Positions 12,833 to 23,698 of a stretch of 34,637 nt of DNA are shown here, one piece after another. Source of the stretch: Burkholderiales bacterium. GTDB lineage: Bacteria > Pseudomonadota > Gammaproteobacteria > Burkholderiales > Burkholderiaceae_C. The first letter of the stretch is position 1. Every line of letters starts with the position of its first letter. Under the pieces are notes generated by a model. The model was not told the DNA's origin. It searched no databases and saw only the letters and a list, made by a program, of their open reading frames with translations. The DNA is taken from the NCBI GenBank assembly GCA_020354665.1, contig CP070653.1, forward strand, positions 887,862 to 922,498, given 5' to 3'. The position numbers and the translations under genes are program-made.

Positions 12833-13273
12833 TCAAGGCGCCGGCCACCGCTGCGGTGCAACGATCGCCACCGCGAGCGGGCGGGCCGTGCGCGCCAGCC
12901 GAAGCAGGGCGCGGTCGCGGGTGACCAGCCAGCGGGCCGCAGCACCCACTGCCAAGTCGATGAACATCTGGTCTGACCGATCGCTACACCTGGGGCAGTG
13001 CACGGCGGGGTCGAGCCGCGGGGCCGACAGCAGCACGGCCCAGCGCTCCAACGCCGCCTCGACGCCGGCAATGTCCGGTTGCCAGCGCACCAATTCCGGT
13101 CGGGTGAGCGCGCTGCGAAGTTCTGCTGCCATCGGCGCGGTGATGATCCATCGGATGGCCCCCCTTTCAACGCTGCGGGCAAGATGGGCCACGCCGGCAT
13201 CGCGGAAGACCAGCCAGTCGAGCAGTACGTTCGTGTCGAGCACGACGCTGGGTACCGCGCCAGAGTCGTTCAT
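12833..13273 (-). CDS. Solitary PIN-domain protein (putative toxin-type RNase)
   Basis: PIN-domain proteins are Mg2+-dependent ribonucleases, often the toxin of toxin-antitoxin pairs. The chosen product has 146 residues starting MNDSGAVPSVVLDTNVLLDW. The expected acidic residues are present: Asp13 in VLDTNV, Glu51 in AAELRSAL, and Asp101/Asp106 and Asp120 in SDQMFIDLAV and LVTRDRALL. It resembles the COG1569 family (PIN-family putative toxin). The frame stays open upstream to 13450, but homology begins at this ATG; its ribosome site is weak. No antitoxin gene is seen beside it. It is the only minus-strand gene and separates rpoC from rpsL. A housekeeping RNase role is equally possible. Confidence 0.85.
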   Translation of the reverse strand: MNDSGAVPSVVLDTNVLLDWLVFRDAGVAHLARSVERGAIRWIITAPMAAELRSALTRPELVRWQPDIAGVEAALERWAVLLSAPRLDPAVHCPRCSDRSDQMFIDLAVGAAARWLVTRDRALLRLARTARPLAVAIVAPQRWPAP

Positions 13274-13617
13274 GGCTGCGGGCCACTGCGGTGAAGGACA
13301 GCCCCTGCGCAGGATGGGCGAGTGCCGGGTGCGCGACGGCCGCCCCGCTCGAGAGCTGGCCGACTCAGCGCTGAGGCGGATGTGAATATAATGAAAAGCT
13401 TTCCGCAGGTAATGCCGCGCCCCGTGGCGCACGGTGCGCGAAGTCCGCAACCTGATTCAGTCTTTCCTACGTTAGCAGGGGCTGGGTCGATGAGCGAGGA
13501 TGGGTATCGTTCGTCCGCGGGCCGCGCAGTGTCCTAGGGTGCTCGGCGATTTCCCGGAAGAGACCAGCGCCTCGCCCCGTGGCGGCACCCCAAGCGAGTT
13601 CTAGGGAAACGTCATCT
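13274..13617. promoter_or_regulatory. Divergent interval between PIN gene and rpsL: promoter and rpsL leader
   Basis: There is no credible gene in these 344 bases. It holds the rpsL promoter (TATAAT at 13387-13392) and a leader of about 220 bases. On the minus strand the same AT-rich spot reads TATATT (13385-13390), so it could also serve the PIN gene, though no -35 was seen. The 12-mer CGCCCCGTGGCG occurs twice in the leader, near 13417 and 13572. The rpsL ribosome site is AGGGA close to 13603. Confidence 0.55.
13375..13406 (+). promoter_or_regulatory. Promoter for rpsL (str operon)
   Basis: A perfect -10 box TATAAT lies at 13387-13392. The upstream 10-mer GGCGGATGTG (13375-13384) ends two bases before it, and GCTTTCCGC (13398-13406) follows after five bases, where transcription should begin. 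No good -35 hexamer is visible 16-18 bases upstream, so the TGTG element may compensate in the manner of an extended -10. The same arrangement recurs before rplN at 24364-24394, which supports a real promoter. Confidence 0.7.
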
Positions 13618-13995
13618 ATGCCAACCATCAACCAACTGGTGCGTCAGGGACGACGCACCGAGATTGTCAAGTCGAAGTCGCCGGCGATGCAGGGAGGGCC
13701 TCAACGCAGAGGCGTGTGCACCCGCGTCTACACGACCACGCCCAAGAAGCCGAATTCGGCGCTGCGCAAGGTTGCCAAGGTCCGGTTGACAAACGGATTC
13801 GAGGTGATCTCGTACATCGGCGGCGAGGGCCACAACCTCCAGGAACACAGCGTGGTGCTGGTGCGCGGTGGCCGGGTGAAGGACCTCCCGGGGGTGCGCT
13901 ACCACATCGTGCGTGGCTCGCTCGACCTCCAGGGGGTCAAGGATCGCAAGCAGTCGCGCTCCAAATACGGCGCCAAGCGCCCCAAGAAGGCCTGA
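13618..13995 (+). CDS. rpsL: 30S ribosomal protein S12
   Basis: S12 lines the decoding centre and influences accuracy. The 125 residues start [13 protein letters not shown], as in nearly all S12 proteins; the frame is open 13 codons further upstream but those are not homologous. The streptomycin-determining loops are wild type: [13 protein letters not shown] (Lys43/Lys44 counting Met) and [12 protein letters not shown]. The Asp in the latter loop is the residue beta-methylthiolated by RimO in E. coli. It is the first gene after the str promoter and is followed by a structured gap before rpsG. Confidence 0.99.
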   Translation: MPTINQLVRQGRRTEIVKSKSPAMQGGPQRRGVCTRVYTTTPKKPNSALRKVAKVRLTNGFEVISYIGGEGHNLQEHSVVLVRGGRVKDLPGVRYHIVRGSLDLQGVKDRKQSRSKYGAKRPKKA

Positions 13996-14043
13996 CGCTT
14001 GCGATAGACAGGACGGCCGGTCTGGTGGCCGGCCGAGGAAGCG

Positions 14044-14068
14044 GACCGATGCAGTGGTTGCATCGGTC
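14044..14068 (+). promoter_or_regulatory. rpsL-rpsG intergenic hairpin, candidate S7 target
   Basis: GACCGATGCA (14044-14053) pairs perfectly with TGCATCGGTC (14059-14068), a 10-bp stem with a 5-base loop. A GC stem lies just upstream (CGGCCGG/CCGGCCG, around 14019-14040) and a third weaker one follows around 14087-14117. In E. coli, S7 represses translation by binding the rpsL-rpsG intergenic region. The structure is seen; the S7 link is inferred from position. Confidence 0.4.
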
Positions 14069-14153
14069 AGTAAGTGAAAGACCCGCTCGCCGTGGTCTTT
14101 CGAGGCGGGGCCAATAAGGCCGACCCAACTGAAGCTGAAGAAGGAAGCGTTCC

Positions 14154-14624
14154 ATGCCACGTCGCCGCGAAGTTCCAAAGCGCGAAATCCTGCCGGACCC
14201 CAAGTTCGGCTCGGTCGACCTATCCAAGTTCATGAACGTCGTGATGGAGTCCGGCAAGAAGGCCGTGGCCGAGCGGATCATCTACGGCGCGCTCGACCAG
14301 GTCGAGAAGAAGGCGGGCAAGGATCCGCTTGAGATCTTCATGACCGCGCTGAACAACGTCAAACCCATGGTCGAGGTCAAGTCGCGGCGTGTCGGGGGCG
14401 CGAACTACCAGGTACCGATCGAGGTGCGGCCGATCCGCCGGGTCGCGTTGGCGATGCGCTGGCTGAAAGAGTCGGCGCGCAAGCGCAGCGAGAAGTCGAT
14501 GGCTGCCCGGCTCGCCAACGAACTGCTTGAGGCGAGCGAGGGCCGCGGCGGCGCGATGAAGAAGCGCGACGAAGTACACCGCATGGCCGAGGCGAACAAG
14601 GCGTTCTCGCACTTCCGATTCTGA
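14154..14624 (+). CDS. rpsG: 30S ribosomal protein S7
   Basis: S7 nucleates assembly of the 30S head and contacts the E-site tRNA; in E. coli it also represses the str operon. It has 156 residues, the usual length, starting [20 protein letters not shown]. The conserved [20 protein letters not shown] segment appears as [20 protein letters not shown] at about residues 64-83. A ribosome site GAAGGAAG lies upstream. It is followed after 67 bases by fusA. Confidence 0.99.
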   Translation: MPRRREVPKREILPDPKFGSVDLSKFMNVVMESGKKAVAERIIYGALDQVEKKAGKDPLEIFMTALNNVKPMVEVKSRRVGGANYQVPIEVRPIRRVALAMRWLKESARKRSEKSMAARLANELLEASEGRGGAMKKRDEVHRMAEANKAFSHFRF

Positions 14625-14691
14625 ACCCGGCCGCGGCCGCCTCTACGGGTTATTACCAACCCGGAGGCGGCTCCTGCATCTGGAGATCAAC

Positions 14692-16794
<2,103 letters not shown>

Positions 16795-16952
16795 GTGAAT
16801 CGTCGTTGAGGCGTCGCCGTGGCGGCGCGGCAAGTTGTAGCTGGTCTTCGGCGGGGTGCCGTCCGATTGCTGGTGGCGGACGGAAGCCCGCCCCGCGGGA
16901 GACCTTAAACAGGATCACCGGCCTCGCTCTTTGATCGATACGGAGAACTGCA
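16795..16952 (+). other. fusA-tufA gap
   Basis: These 158 bases hold no gene. CCGTCCG (16860-16866) can pair with CGGACGG (16877-16883), a 7-bp stem without a following T-run. The tufA ribosome site is GGAG at 16942-16945. A promoter inside this gap, as known for E. coli tufA inside fusA, is possible, but no convincing -10 was found. Confidence 0.3.
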
Positions 16953-18143
16953 ATGGCAAAAAGCAAATTTGAACGGACCAAGCCGCACGTGAATGTGGGC
17001 ACGATTGGGCACGTGGACCATGGCAAGACGACGCTGACGGCGGCGATCACGTCGGTGCTGGCGAGCAAGTACGGGGGAGAGGCCAAGGCGTACGAGCAGA
17101 TTGATGCGGCGCCCGAGGAGAAGGCGCGCGGCATCACGATCAACACCGCGCACGTGGAGTACGAGACGGCCAACCGGCACTATGCGCACGTGGACTGTCC
17201 GGGGCACGCGGACTACATCAAGAACATGATCACCGGGGCGGCGCAGATGGACGGGGCGATTCTGGTGGTGTCGGCTGCTGACGGGCCGATGCCGCAGACG
17301 CGCGAGCACATTTTGCTGGCGCGCCAGGTGGGGGTGCCCTACATCGTGGTGTACATGAACAAGTGCGACATGGTTGACGATGCCGAGCTGCTCGAGCTGG
17401 TGGAGATGGAGGTGCGCGAGCTGCTGAGCAAGTACGACTTTCCGGGTGACGACACGCCGATCATCAAGGGCAGTGCCAAGCTGGCGATGGAGGGTGACAA
17501 GGGTGAGCTGGGCGAGGGCTCGATCATCAAGTTGGCCGAGGCGCTGGACAGCTACATTCCCACGCCCCAGCGGGCCATCGACGGCACCTTTTTGATGCCG
17601 GTGGAGGACGTGTTCAGCATTTCCGGGCGTGGCACGGTGGTCACGGGCCGGGTGGAGCGCGGGGTCGTCAAGGTGGGCGACGAGATCGAGATCGTGGGCA
17701 TCCGTCCGACGCTGAAGACCACCTGCACGGGCGTGGAGATGTTTCGCAAGCTGCTGGACCAGGGGCAGGCCGGGGACAACGTGGGCATCTTGCTGCGCGG
17801 CACCAAGCGCGAGGAGGTCGAGCGCGGGCAGGTGCTGGCCAAGCCGGGCTCGATCACGCCGCACACGCACTTCAACGCCGAGGTCTACGTGCTGTCCAAG
17901 GAAGAGGGCGGGCGGCACACGCCGTTTTTCAACAACTACCGGCCGCAGTTTTACTTCCGCACCACCGACGTGACCGGGGCGGTGGAGCTGCCCAAGGACA
18001 AGGAGATGGTGATGCCGGGGGACAACGTGACCATGACGGTCAAGCTCATTGCCCCCATTGCGATGGAAGAGGGCCTGCGCTTTGCGATCCGCGAAGGCGG
18101 ACGCACCGTGGGCGCCGGCGTCGTGGCAAAGATCATCGAATGA
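16953..18143 (+). CDS. tufA: Elongation factor Tu (complete copy)
   Basis: EF-Tu delivers aminoacyl-tRNA to the ribosomal A site. The 396 residues contain G1 GHVDHGKT at 19-26, the effector segment [15 protein letters not shown]3 DCPGH at 81-85 (catalytic His85) and G4 NKCD at 136-139. Domains II and III follow with the standard ending [17 protein letters not shown]. It lies directly after fusA, so is tufA by convention; its last 145 bases are nearly identical to those of the copy at the window start. The kirromycin and GE2270 regions look ordinary. Confidence 0.99.
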   Translation: MAKSKFERTKPHVNVGTIGHVDHGKTTLTAAITSVLASKYGGEAKAYEQIDAAPEEKARGITINTAHVEYETANRHYAHVDCPGHADYIKNMITGAAQMDGAILVVSAADGPMPQTREHILLARQVGVPYIVVYMNKCDMVDDAELLELVEMEVRELLSKYDFPGDDTPIIKGSAKLAMEGDKGELGEGSIIKLAEALDSYIPTPQRAIDGTFLMPVEDVFSISGRGTVVTGRVERGVVKVGDEIEIVGIRPTLKTTCTGVEMFRKLLDQGQAGDNVGILLRGTKREEVERGQVLAKPGSITPHTHFNAEVYVLSKEEGGRHTPFFNNYRPQFYFRTTDVTGAVELPKDKEMVMPGDNVTMTVKLIAPIAMEEGLRFAIREGGRTVGAGVVAKIIE

Positions 18144-18301
18144 CGCAGGGTGCCGGGGCTCCGCGCGCCGCCGCCTGCGGCCCGGTGTCCCGACCGCCCC
18201 CACGGGGATACGCCCGGGGCCCCTGACCTGTCGGCTTTGGCGCTCCCCGCATTGCGTCCCTTGACGCGGCCCTGCGGCCGCACCGCTCTTTAGGAATCAC
18301 C
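18144..18301 (+). other. tufA-rpsJ gap
   Basis: There is no gene in these 158 bases. GCGGCC (18266-18271) pairs with GGCCGC (18276-18281) around CTGC, shortly before the rpsJ ribosome site AGGA (18292-18295). TTGACG at 18261-18266 resembles a -35 but has no -10 at usable spacing. In E. coli the S10 leader, where L4 acts, lies before rpsJ; no L4 target could be identified here. Confidence 0.3.
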
Positions 18302-18613
18302 ATGCAGAAACAAAAGATCCGGATTCGCCTGAAGGCATTCGACTACAAGCTGATCGACCAGTCGGCGCTCGAGATCGTCGACACGGCCAAGCGCACCGGC
18401 GCCATCGTCAGGGGCCCCGTGCCCCTACCCACGCGCCAGCAGCGCTTTGACATCCTGCGCTCACCGCACGTCAACAAGACCTCCCGGGACCAGCTTGAGA
18501 TCCGGACGCACCAGCGATTGATGGATATCGTCGATCCGACCGACAAGACGGTCGATGCGCTGATGAGGCTCGATTTGCCGGCCGGCGTCGACGTGGAAAT
18601 CAAGTTGCAGTAG
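18302..18613 (+). CDS. rpsJ: 30S ribosomal protein S10 (NusE)
   Basis: S10 is a 30S head protein and, with NusB, part of transcription antitermination complexes; it also bridges RNA polymerase to the ribosome through NusG. The 103 residues start [20 protein letters not shown] and end [12 protein letters not shown], exactly the family pattern. The extended loop ([20 protein letters not shown], about 40-59) reaches into the 30S head. It is followed by a 173-base gap with a probable promoter for rplC, so it may be read mainly as the last gene of the str-tuf transcript. Confidence 0.99.
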   Translation: MQKQKIRIRLKAFDYKLIDQSALEIVDTAKRTGAIVRGPVPLPTRQQRFDILRSPHVNKTSRDQLEIRTHQRLMDIVDPTDKTVDALMRLDLPAGVDVEIKLQ

Positions 18614-18659
18614 GACTTGGCCAGACGCTGCGGCGCCCGCCGGCGGCGACCCGAGTTCT

Positions 18660-18682
18660 GCTAAACTTTAATGCTTTCCGCA
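18660..18682 (+). promoter_or_regulatory. Probable promoter for rplC and the S10 genes
   Basis: TAAACT (18662-18667) preceded by TGC gives an extended -10 of the form TGnTAnAcT. After five bases comes GCTTTCCGC (18673-18681), the same initial sequence at the same spacing as in the rpsL promoter (13398-13406). No -35 is visible. The leader to rplC is about 110 bases and begins with a small hairpin GCTTT/AAAGC (18673-18686). The shared start sequence is the main argument for it. Confidence 0.5.
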
Positions 18683-18786
18683 AAGCGGCTTGCCTCGCAG
18701 CAGGCCCTTGGCCTCGACCAGCCCGGCCAATCGATGTCGGGCATGTGAAACAAAGGCTCCCCGCACGGAGGGGCTGGAGAACAGTC

Positions 18787-19458
18787 ATGAGTCTGAGCAA
18801 TCGCCTCGGATTGCTGGGCCGCAAGGTGGGCATGACGCGCATCTTCACGGATGACGGCGATGCCGTCCCTGTGACCGTGCTCGACGTGTCCAACAATCGC
18901 GTCGCCCAGGTGAAGACCGTCGAGACCGACGGCTATACCGCTGTGCAGGTCGCGTTCGGGACGCGCAAGGCCTCGCGTGTGAACAAGCCCGAAGCGGGGC
19001 ATCTGGCCAAGGCCGGAGTCGAGGCTGGCGAAGTCCTGCGTGAATTTCGCGTCGATGCCGACGTGGCCGGCCAGTACCCGCCCGGGGCGACGCTCCCGGT
19101 GACCCTTTTCGCGGCCGGTCAGAAGGTCGACGTGCAGGGCACTTCGATCGGCAAGGGCTTTGCCGGCACGATCAAACGTCACAACTTCAGATCGCAGCGC
19201 GCGTCGCACGGCAATAGCCGCTCGCACAACGTTCCCGGCTCGATCTCGATGGCGCAAGACCCGGGGCGCGTGTTTCCGGGCAAGAAGATGACAGGCCATC
19301 TGGGCGATGCCACGACAACCACGCAGAACCTCGACGTCGTTCGGGTCGACGAGGCGCGCCAGCTTCTGCTGATCAGGGGGGCGGTGCCGGGTGCGAAGAA
19401 CGGGCACGTCGTCGTGCGTCCGGCCGTGAAGGCCAAGGCGGCGAAGGGGGCTCAGTGA
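18787..19458 (+). CDS. rplC: 50S ribosomal protein L3
   Basis: L3 starts 50S assembly and reaches the peptidyl transferase centre with a long loop. The 223-residue product starts [20 protein letters not shown]; an in-frame ATG at 18745 would add 14 unrelated residues and lacks the good GGAGA site found at 18776-18780. The central loop ([20 protein letters not shown], about 142-161) keeps a Gln at 157, the probable counterpart of the E. coli Gln methylated by PrmB. Its TGA overlaps the rplD ATG by one base. Confidence 0.98.
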   Translation: MSLSNRLGLLGRKVGMTRIFTDDGDAVPVTVLDVSNNRVAQVKTVETDGYTAVQVAFGTRKASRVNKPEAGHLAKAGVEAGEVLREFRVDADVAGQYPPGATLPVTLFAAGQKVDVQGTSIGKGFAGTIKRHNFRSQRASHGNSRSHNVPGSISMAQDPGRVFPGKKMTGHLGDATTTTQNLDVVRVDEARQLLLIRGAVPGAKNGHVVVRPAVKAKAAKGAQ

Positions 19459-20078
19459 TGCAACTCGAGCTGCTAAACGAACAGGGCCAGGCGACGGCGA
19501 AGGTCGACGCACCAGACACGGTCTTCGCGCGTGACTACAACGAGGCGCTGGTGCACCAGATCGTTGTGGCTTACCAGGCTAACGCGCGTCAGGGCACGCG
19601 TGCGCAGAAGGACCGCGGCGCCGTGACGCATTCGACCAAGAAGCCCTGGCGCCAGAAGGGAACCGGCCGGGCGCGTGCGGGCATGAACTCTTCGCCGTTG
19701 TGGCGAGGGGGCGGGCGCATCTTTCCAAGCACGCCGCAAGAAAACTTCTCGCATAAGGTCAACAAGAAAATGTACCGCGCGGGCATGACGTCGATCCTGT
19801 CGCAGCTGGCCCGCGACGGACGCCTCGCCGTGGTGGACTCGCTGAAGGTCGATGCGCCCAAGACCAAGCTGCTGGCGCAGAAGCTCAAGGCGATGGGGCT
19901 GGATTCGGTCATGGTGATCGCCGACGCCGTCGATGAGAACCTGCTGCTCGCCTCGCGCAATCTCGCGAACGTGCTGGTGGTCGAGCCGCGCCACGTCGAC
20001 CCGCTGTCGTTGGTGTATTACAAGAAAGTGCTGGTGACCAAGGGGGCGATTGAAAAGCTGCAGGAGATGTACGCATGA
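19458..20078 (+). CDS. rplD: 50S ribosomal protein L4
   Basis: L4 lines the peptide exit tunnel; in E. coli it also regulates the S10 operon by attenuation and translational repression. It has 206 residues beginning [11 protein letters not shown]. The ATG at 19458 shares its first base with the rplC TGA (TGATG), which implies translational coupling; a GTG at 19455 is the next possible start. The tunnel loop ([15 protein letters not shown], about 56-70) is intact. Its own end overlaps the rplW start (ATGA). Confidence 0.98.
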   Translation: MQLELLNEQGQATAKVDAPDTVFARDYNEALVHQIVVAYQANARQGTRAQKDRGAVTHSTKKPWRQKGTGRARAGMNSSPLWRGGGRIFPSTPQENFSHKVNKKMYRAGMTSILSQLARDGRLAVVDSLKVDAPKTKLLAQKLKAMGLDSVMVIADAVDENLLLASRNLANVLVVEPRHVDPLSLVYYKKVLVTKGAIEKLQEMYA

Positions 20079-20395
20079 GCGCCCATGCCGCGAAGTTTGA
20101 CGAGGGGCGGCTCGCCCAGGTGCTCGTCGCACCGATCGTCTCCGAGAAGGCGACTGCCGCTGCAGAGAAGAACAACCAGGTGCTCTTCAAGGTGTTGCGT
20201 AACGCCACGAAGCCCGAAATCAAGGCGGCTGTCGAGCGGATGTTCAAGGTCGAAGTCGAATCGGTGCGCACCGTCAACCAGAAGGGCAAGGTCAAGCGCT
20301 TCGGGCGTTCGATCGGGCGTCGTGACCACGTCAAGAAGGCTTACGTCTCGCTCAAGGAAGGCCAGGAGCTCAACTTCGCTGGAGGGGGCGCGTAA
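20075..20395 (+). CDS. rplW: 50S ribosomal protein L23
   Basis: L23 sits at the exit of the peptide tunnel and is the docking site for trigger factor and SRP. It has 106 residues; the family core [20 protein letters not shown] begins at about residue 17, after a slightly long N-terminus. The trigger-factor-contacting Glu in VSEK is present. ATG 20075 overlaps the rplD stop by four bases. rplB starts two bases after the stop. Confidence 0.98.
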   Translation: MSAHAAKFDEGRLAQVLVAPIVSEKATAAAEKNNQVLFKVLRNATKPEIKAAVERMFKVEVESVRTVNQKGKVKRFGRSIGRRDHVKKAYVSLKEGQELNFAGGGA

Positions 20396-20397
20396 TC

Positions 20398-21222
20398 ATG
20401 GCGATCGTCAAGGTAAAGCCCACGTCGCCCGGCCGCCGCGCGGTGGTCAAGGTGGTGCACAAGCATCTGCACAAGGGTGCTCCGGAGGCATCGTTGCTCG
20501 AGCCGCAGAAGCAGAAGGCCGGCCGCAACAACAACGGGCACATCACGATGCGCCACAAAGGCGGCGGCCACAAGCACCACTATCGTGTCGTCGACTTCAA
20601 GCGCGCGAAGGATGGTGTCCCGGCCAAGGTCGAGCGGATTGAGTACGACCCGAACCGGACCGCCCACATTGCATTGGTCTGCTATGCCGACGGCGAGCGC
20701 CGGTACATTGTGGCGCCGCGCGGACTGGAGGTCGGATCGACGATCGTCTCGGGTGCCGAGTCGCCGATCAAGGCGGGCAACACGCTGCCGATTCGCAACA
20801 TTCCGGTCGGCTCGATCATTCATTGCGTCGAGCTGCTTCCCGGCAAGGGTGCGCAGATCGCGCGGTCGGCCGGCGCTTCAGTCACGCTGATGGCGCGCGA
20901 GGGGACTTACGCGCAACTGCGCCTGCGGTCAGGCGAGGTTCGCCGCGTGCACATTGACTGCCGCGCAACCATCGGCGAGGTCTCCAACGAGGAGCACAGC
21001 CTGCGTCACTACGGCAAGGCCGGGGCGCGCCGCTGGAAGGGCATCCGCCCGACGGTGCGTGGCGTGGCCATGAATCCGGTTGACCATCCGCACGGTGGCG
21101 GCGAAGGCCGGACCGGCGAGGCCCAGGCGCCGGTGTCTCCATGGAGTACCCTGACCAAGGGGTATCGCACCCGCCGCAACAAGCGCACGCAGACGTTCAT
21201 CGTCGCGCGTCGCAAGAAGTAA
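20398..21222 (+). CDS. rplB: 50S ribosomal protein L2
   Basis: L2 is a primary 23S rRNA binder required for subunit association and peptidyl transfer. The 274 residues have the two beta-barrel RNA-binding domain and the C-terminal [14 protein letters not shown] motif at 225-238; His230 corresponds to the functionally important E. coli His229. The start lies two bases after rplW. The basic C-terminal tail ([20 protein letters not shown]) is complete. Confidence 0.99.
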   Translation: MAIVKVKPTSPGRRAVVKVVHKHLHKGAPEASLLEPQKQKAGRNNNGHITMRHKGGGHKHHYRVVDFKRAKDGVPAKVERIEYDPNRTAHIALVCYADGERRYIVAPRGLEVGSTIVSGAESPIKAGNTLPIRNIPVGSIIHCVELLPGKGAQIARSAGASVTLMAREGTYAQLRLRSGEVRRVHIDCRATIGEVSNEEHSLRHYGKAGARRWKGIRPTVRGVAMNPVDHPHGGGEGRTGEAQAPVSPWSTLTKGYRTRRNKRTQTFIVARRKK

Positions 21223-21242
21223 CGACAAGCGAGAAGAGCGCC

Positions 21243-21518
21243 ATGTCACGTTCCCTCAAGAAAGGTCCTTTCGTCGACCATCACCTGCTGATCAAGGTCG
21301 AAAAGGCGGCGGCATCCAAGGACAAGAAGCCCATCAAGACCTGGTCGCGTCGGTCGACGGTCCTGCCCGAGTTCATCGGGTTGACGATCGCGGTCCACAA
21401 CGGGAAGCAGCATGTGCCGGTCTACGTGAGCGACCAGATGGTCGGGCACAAGCTGGGCGAGTTCGCGATGACGCGTACGTTCAAGGGCCATCCCGCGGAC
21501 AAGAAGGTCAAGAAGTAG
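21243..21518 (+). CDS. rpsS: 30S ribosomal protein S19
   Basis: S19 binds the 30S head with S13 near the A site. The 91-residue protein starts [20 protein letters not shown], the canonical start; the longer open frame upstream overlaps rplB and is not homologous. The core [20 protein letters not shown] and [17 protein letters not shown] segments are present. A ribosome site (GAGAAGAG) lies in the 20-base gap after rplB. Confidence 0.99.
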   Translation: MSRSLKKGPFVDHHLLIKVEKAAASKDKKPIKTWSRRSTVLPEFIGLTIAVHNGKQHVPVYVSDQMVGHKLGEFAMTRTFKGHPADKKVKK

Positions 21519-21539
21519 GCAACACCAAGGGCGACGACG

Positions 21540-21869
21540 ATGGAAACCAGAGCAATCGTTCGGGGCGTGCGCCTGTCGGCCTATAAGGGCCGGCTGGTGG
21601 CCGACCTGATTCGTGGCAAGAAGGTCGATCAGGCGCTCAATATCCTGGCCTACACGCCCAGGCGCGCCGCCGGCATCATCAAGAAGGCGCTCGAGAGTGC
21701 GATTGCCAATGCCGAACACAATGACGGCGCTGACATCGACGAGCTGCGGGTGAAGGCCATCCGCGTCGAGCAGGGGGCGTCGCTGCAGCGGTTCGCCGCG
21801 CGTGCCAAGGGCCGCGGCAACCGCATCAGCAAGCCAACGGCCCACATCTACGTGACCGTCGGCGACTGA
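21540..21869 (+). CDS. rplV: 50S ribosomal protein L22
   Basis: L22 spans the 50S subunit and its beta-hairpin forms part of the exit-tunnel constriction where macrolides and SecM-type stalling peptides act. It has 109 residues. The hairpin region ([18 protein letters not shown], about 80-97) shows no deletion or duplication of the kind linked with macrolide resistance. It lies 21 bases after rpsS and 20 before rpsC. Confidence 0.98.
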   Translation: METRAIVRGVRLSAYKGRLVADLIRGKKVDQALNILAYTPRRAAGIIKKALESAIANAEHNDGADIDELRVKAIRVEQGASLQRFAARAKGRGNRISKPTAHIYVTVGD

Positions 21870-21889
21870 CGGCAAGGGAAGACAAGAGC

Positions 21890-22789
21890 ATGGGACAGAA
21901 GATCCATCCGACCGGTTTCCGCCTGCCCGTCACGCGCGCGTGGACGTCTCGCTGGTTCGCATCAAACCGCAACTTCAGCCAGATGCTCGCCGAGGACCTG
22001 CAGGTGCGCGAGTATCTGAAGAAGCGGCTGAGGAACGCCGCGGTGTCGCGGATCACGATCGAGCGACCGGCCAAGAATGCGCGCATCACCATCTTCTCGG
22101 CCCGGCCGGGAGTGGTGATTGGCAAGAAGGGCGAGGACATTGAGAACCTCAAGGCCGAACTGACCAAGCGGCTGGGCGTGCCGGTGGCTGTCAATATCGA
22201 GGAGATCCGCAAACCCGAGATCGATGCCCAGCTGATCGCGGACTCGATCACCCAGCAACTCGAGAAGCGCATCATGTTCCGGCGTGCAATGAAACGCGCC
22301 ATGCAGAACGCGATGCGCCTGGGCGCGCAGGGCGTCAAGATCATGAGCGCGGGCCGCCTCAACGGGATCGAGATCGCGCGCACCGAGTGGTATCGCGAAG
22401 GACGCGTGCCGCTGCACACGCTGAAGGCCGACATTGACTATGGCTTCTCCGAGGCCAAGACCACATACGGTGTGATCGGGGTCAAGGTATGGGTCTATCG
22501 CGGCGATCGCCTGGGTCAGGGCGAGGCGCCGGGCGTTGGCAAGGTCGAATCGGCGGAAGAAGACCGTCGCCCGCGCCGTGCCGCGCGCCCCGGTGCTCCG
22601 GGCGGTGGCCGTGGACGTCCCCCGGCCGGTGAGCGTGCGCCGCGGCAGGCTCCGGTGGCCGCTGAGGCGGCCGAGAAGCCGCTGGAACCTGGTGCGGCGC
22701 CGCCGACCAAGGCGCCCGTCGTCAAGCGCGTGCGCAAGGTGACGGCGGCGTCCCCCGAGGCGGGCAAGGCCGGAGGCAAAGGAGAGTAA
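21890..22789 (+). CDS. rpsC: 30S ribosomal protein S3 with long C-terminal tail
   Basis: S3 lies at the mRNA entry channel and shares helicase activity with S4. The body (to about residue 211) is standard, with the KH-domain GxxG loop GKKG at 78-81. About 88 residues then follow, rich in Arg, Pro, Ala and Gly, in three parts: Arg/Gly-rich ([20 protein letters not shown]), Ala/Glu/Pro-rich, and Lys/Val-rich ([14 protein letters not shown]). With 299 residues it is much longer than the 233 of E. coli; Burkholderiales S3 proteins often have tails of this sort. The tail is expected to be disordered, on the solvent side near incoming mRNA. Confidence 0.98.
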   Translation: MGQKIHPTGFRLPVTRAWTSRWFASNRNFSQMLAEDLQVREYLKKRLRNAAVSRITIERPAKNARITIFSARPGVVIGKKGEDIENLKAELTKRLGVPVAVNIEEIRKPEIDAQLIADSITQQLEKRIMFRRAMKRAMQNAMRLGAQGVKIMSAGRLNGIEIARTEWYREGRVPLHTLKADIDYGFSEAKTTYGVIGVKVWVYRGDRLGQGEAPGVGKVESAEEDRRPRRAARPGAPGGGRGRPPAGERAPRQAPVAAEAAEKPLEPGAAPPTKAPVVKRVRKVTAASPEAGKAGGKGE

Positions 22790-22791
22790 GC

Positions 22792-23208
22792 ATGCTTCAA
22801 CCCGCTCGTCGCAAGTTCCGCAAGGAGCAAAAAGGCCGCAACACCGGCATCGCAACGCGCGGTGCGGCGGTCTCGTTCGGCGATTTCGGTCTGAAGGCGA
22901 CCGAACGCGGCCGCCTGACCGCGCGCCAGATCGAGGCGGCCCGGCGGGCAATCAGCCGTCACATCAAGCGCGGTGGCCGGGTCTTCATCCGCATCTTTCC
23001 GGACAAGCCGGTCTCGCAAAAGCCAGCCGAGGTTCGCATGGGCAACGGCAAGGGCAATCCAGAATTCTGGGTTGCCGAGATCAAACCGGGCAAGGTGCTC
23101 TACGAGCTCAACGGTGTGACCGAGTCGCTCGCGCGCGAGGCATTTACGCTCGCGGCAGCCAAACTACCGCTGCGGTGTACCTTCGTCGCCCGTCAGCTCG
23201 GCGTCTGA
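22792..23208 (+). CDS. rplP: 50S ribosomal protein L16
   Basis: L16 organises the A-site region and binds late in 50S assembly. It has 138 residues starting [20 protein letters not shown], the canonical N-terminus that contacts tRNA. The segment [19 protein letters not shown] holds Arg82, the likely counterpart of the Arg hydroxylated in E. coli L16. It begins two bases after the rpsC stop. Confidence 0.99.
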   Translation: MLQPARRKFRKEQKGRNTGIATRGAAVSFGDFGLKATERGRLTARQIEAARRAISRHIKRGGRVFIRIFPDKPVSQKPAEVRMGNGKGNPEFWVAEIKPGKVLYELNGVTESLAREAFTLAAAKLPLRCTFVARQLGV

Positions 23209-23222
23209 AACGAGGGATCCCC

Positions 23223-23423
23223 ATGAAGGCATCCGAACTCCGCGCCAAGGACGTGCCGGCGCTCGAGAAAGAGATTTCCGAACTGCTCAAGGCGCACTTC
23301 AACCTGCGCATGCAGAAGGCCACACAGCAGTTGAGCAACAACGCTCAGTTGGGGCGGACCCGGCGCGACATTGCGCGGGCGCGGACCATACTGGCCGAGA
23401 AGAAGAAGGGGGCCGCGAAATGA
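23223..23423 (+). CDS. rpmC: 50S ribosomal protein L29
   Basis: L29 is a small helical protein beside L23 at the tunnel exit. It has 66 residues beginning [20 protein letters not shown], the standard start; ATG 23223 follows a GAGGGA-like ribosome site. The conserved [20 protein letters not shown] segment is present. Its stop overlaps the rpsQ start codon (ATGA), so the two are coupled. Confidence 0.98.
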   Translation: MKASELRAKDVPALEKEISELLKAHFNLRMQKATQQLSNNAQLGRTRRDIARARTILAEKKKGAAK

Positions 23424-23698
23424 CGCAGGCCGATGAGACCAAGACGAAGGCGGTCCGCTGCTTCGTGGGCCGGGTCGTCAGCGACAAGCGCGCCAAGACC
23501 GTGACGGTGCTGGTTGAGCGGCGCGTCAAACACGAGCTGTACGGAAAGATTGTCATGCGCTCGAGCAAGTATCACGCACATGACGAGAAGGGCGAATACA
23601 AGCTGGGCGATATGGTCGAGATCACTGAGAGCAGGCCGATCTCGAGGACGAAGTCATGGGTGGTGACCCGGCTGATCGAGAAAGCGCGCGCCGTGTGA
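23420..23698 (+). CDS. rpsQ: 30S ribosomal protein S17
   Basis: S17 is an OB-fold protein that binds the 16S 5' domain early in assembly. The 92 residues have a short acidic/polar lead ([14 protein letters not shown]) and then the family core [20 protein letters not shown], ending [19 protein letters not shown] 23420 overlaps the rpmC stop by four bases. In E. coli rpsQ is the last gene of the S10 operon; here too a break follows, filled by a peroxiredoxin gene. Confidence 0.98.
   Translation: MTQADETKTKAVRCFVGRVVSDKRAKTVTVLVERRVKHELYGKIVMRSSKYHAHDEKGEYKLGDMVEITESRPISRTKSWVVTRLIEKARAV

Noticed and set aside
13274-13450. Upstream extension of the PIN gene to 13450
   Set aside because: The added 59 residues are Arg/Ser-rich and unlike any PIN protein or antitoxin, and they span the divergent promoter region.
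13322-13537. 71-codon + strand frame across the rpsL promoter
   Set aside because: It runs over the TATAAT element, has no ribosome site, and its product resembles nothing.
16905-18203. Minus-strand open frame covering tufA (432 codons)
   Set aside because: Antisense shadow of EF-Tu; no homology and no plausible ribosome site.
18261-18294. TTGACG with TTTAGG as a promoter before rpsJ
   Set aside because: The spacing is 22 bases, too long for a normal sigma-70 promoter, and the -10 match is poor.
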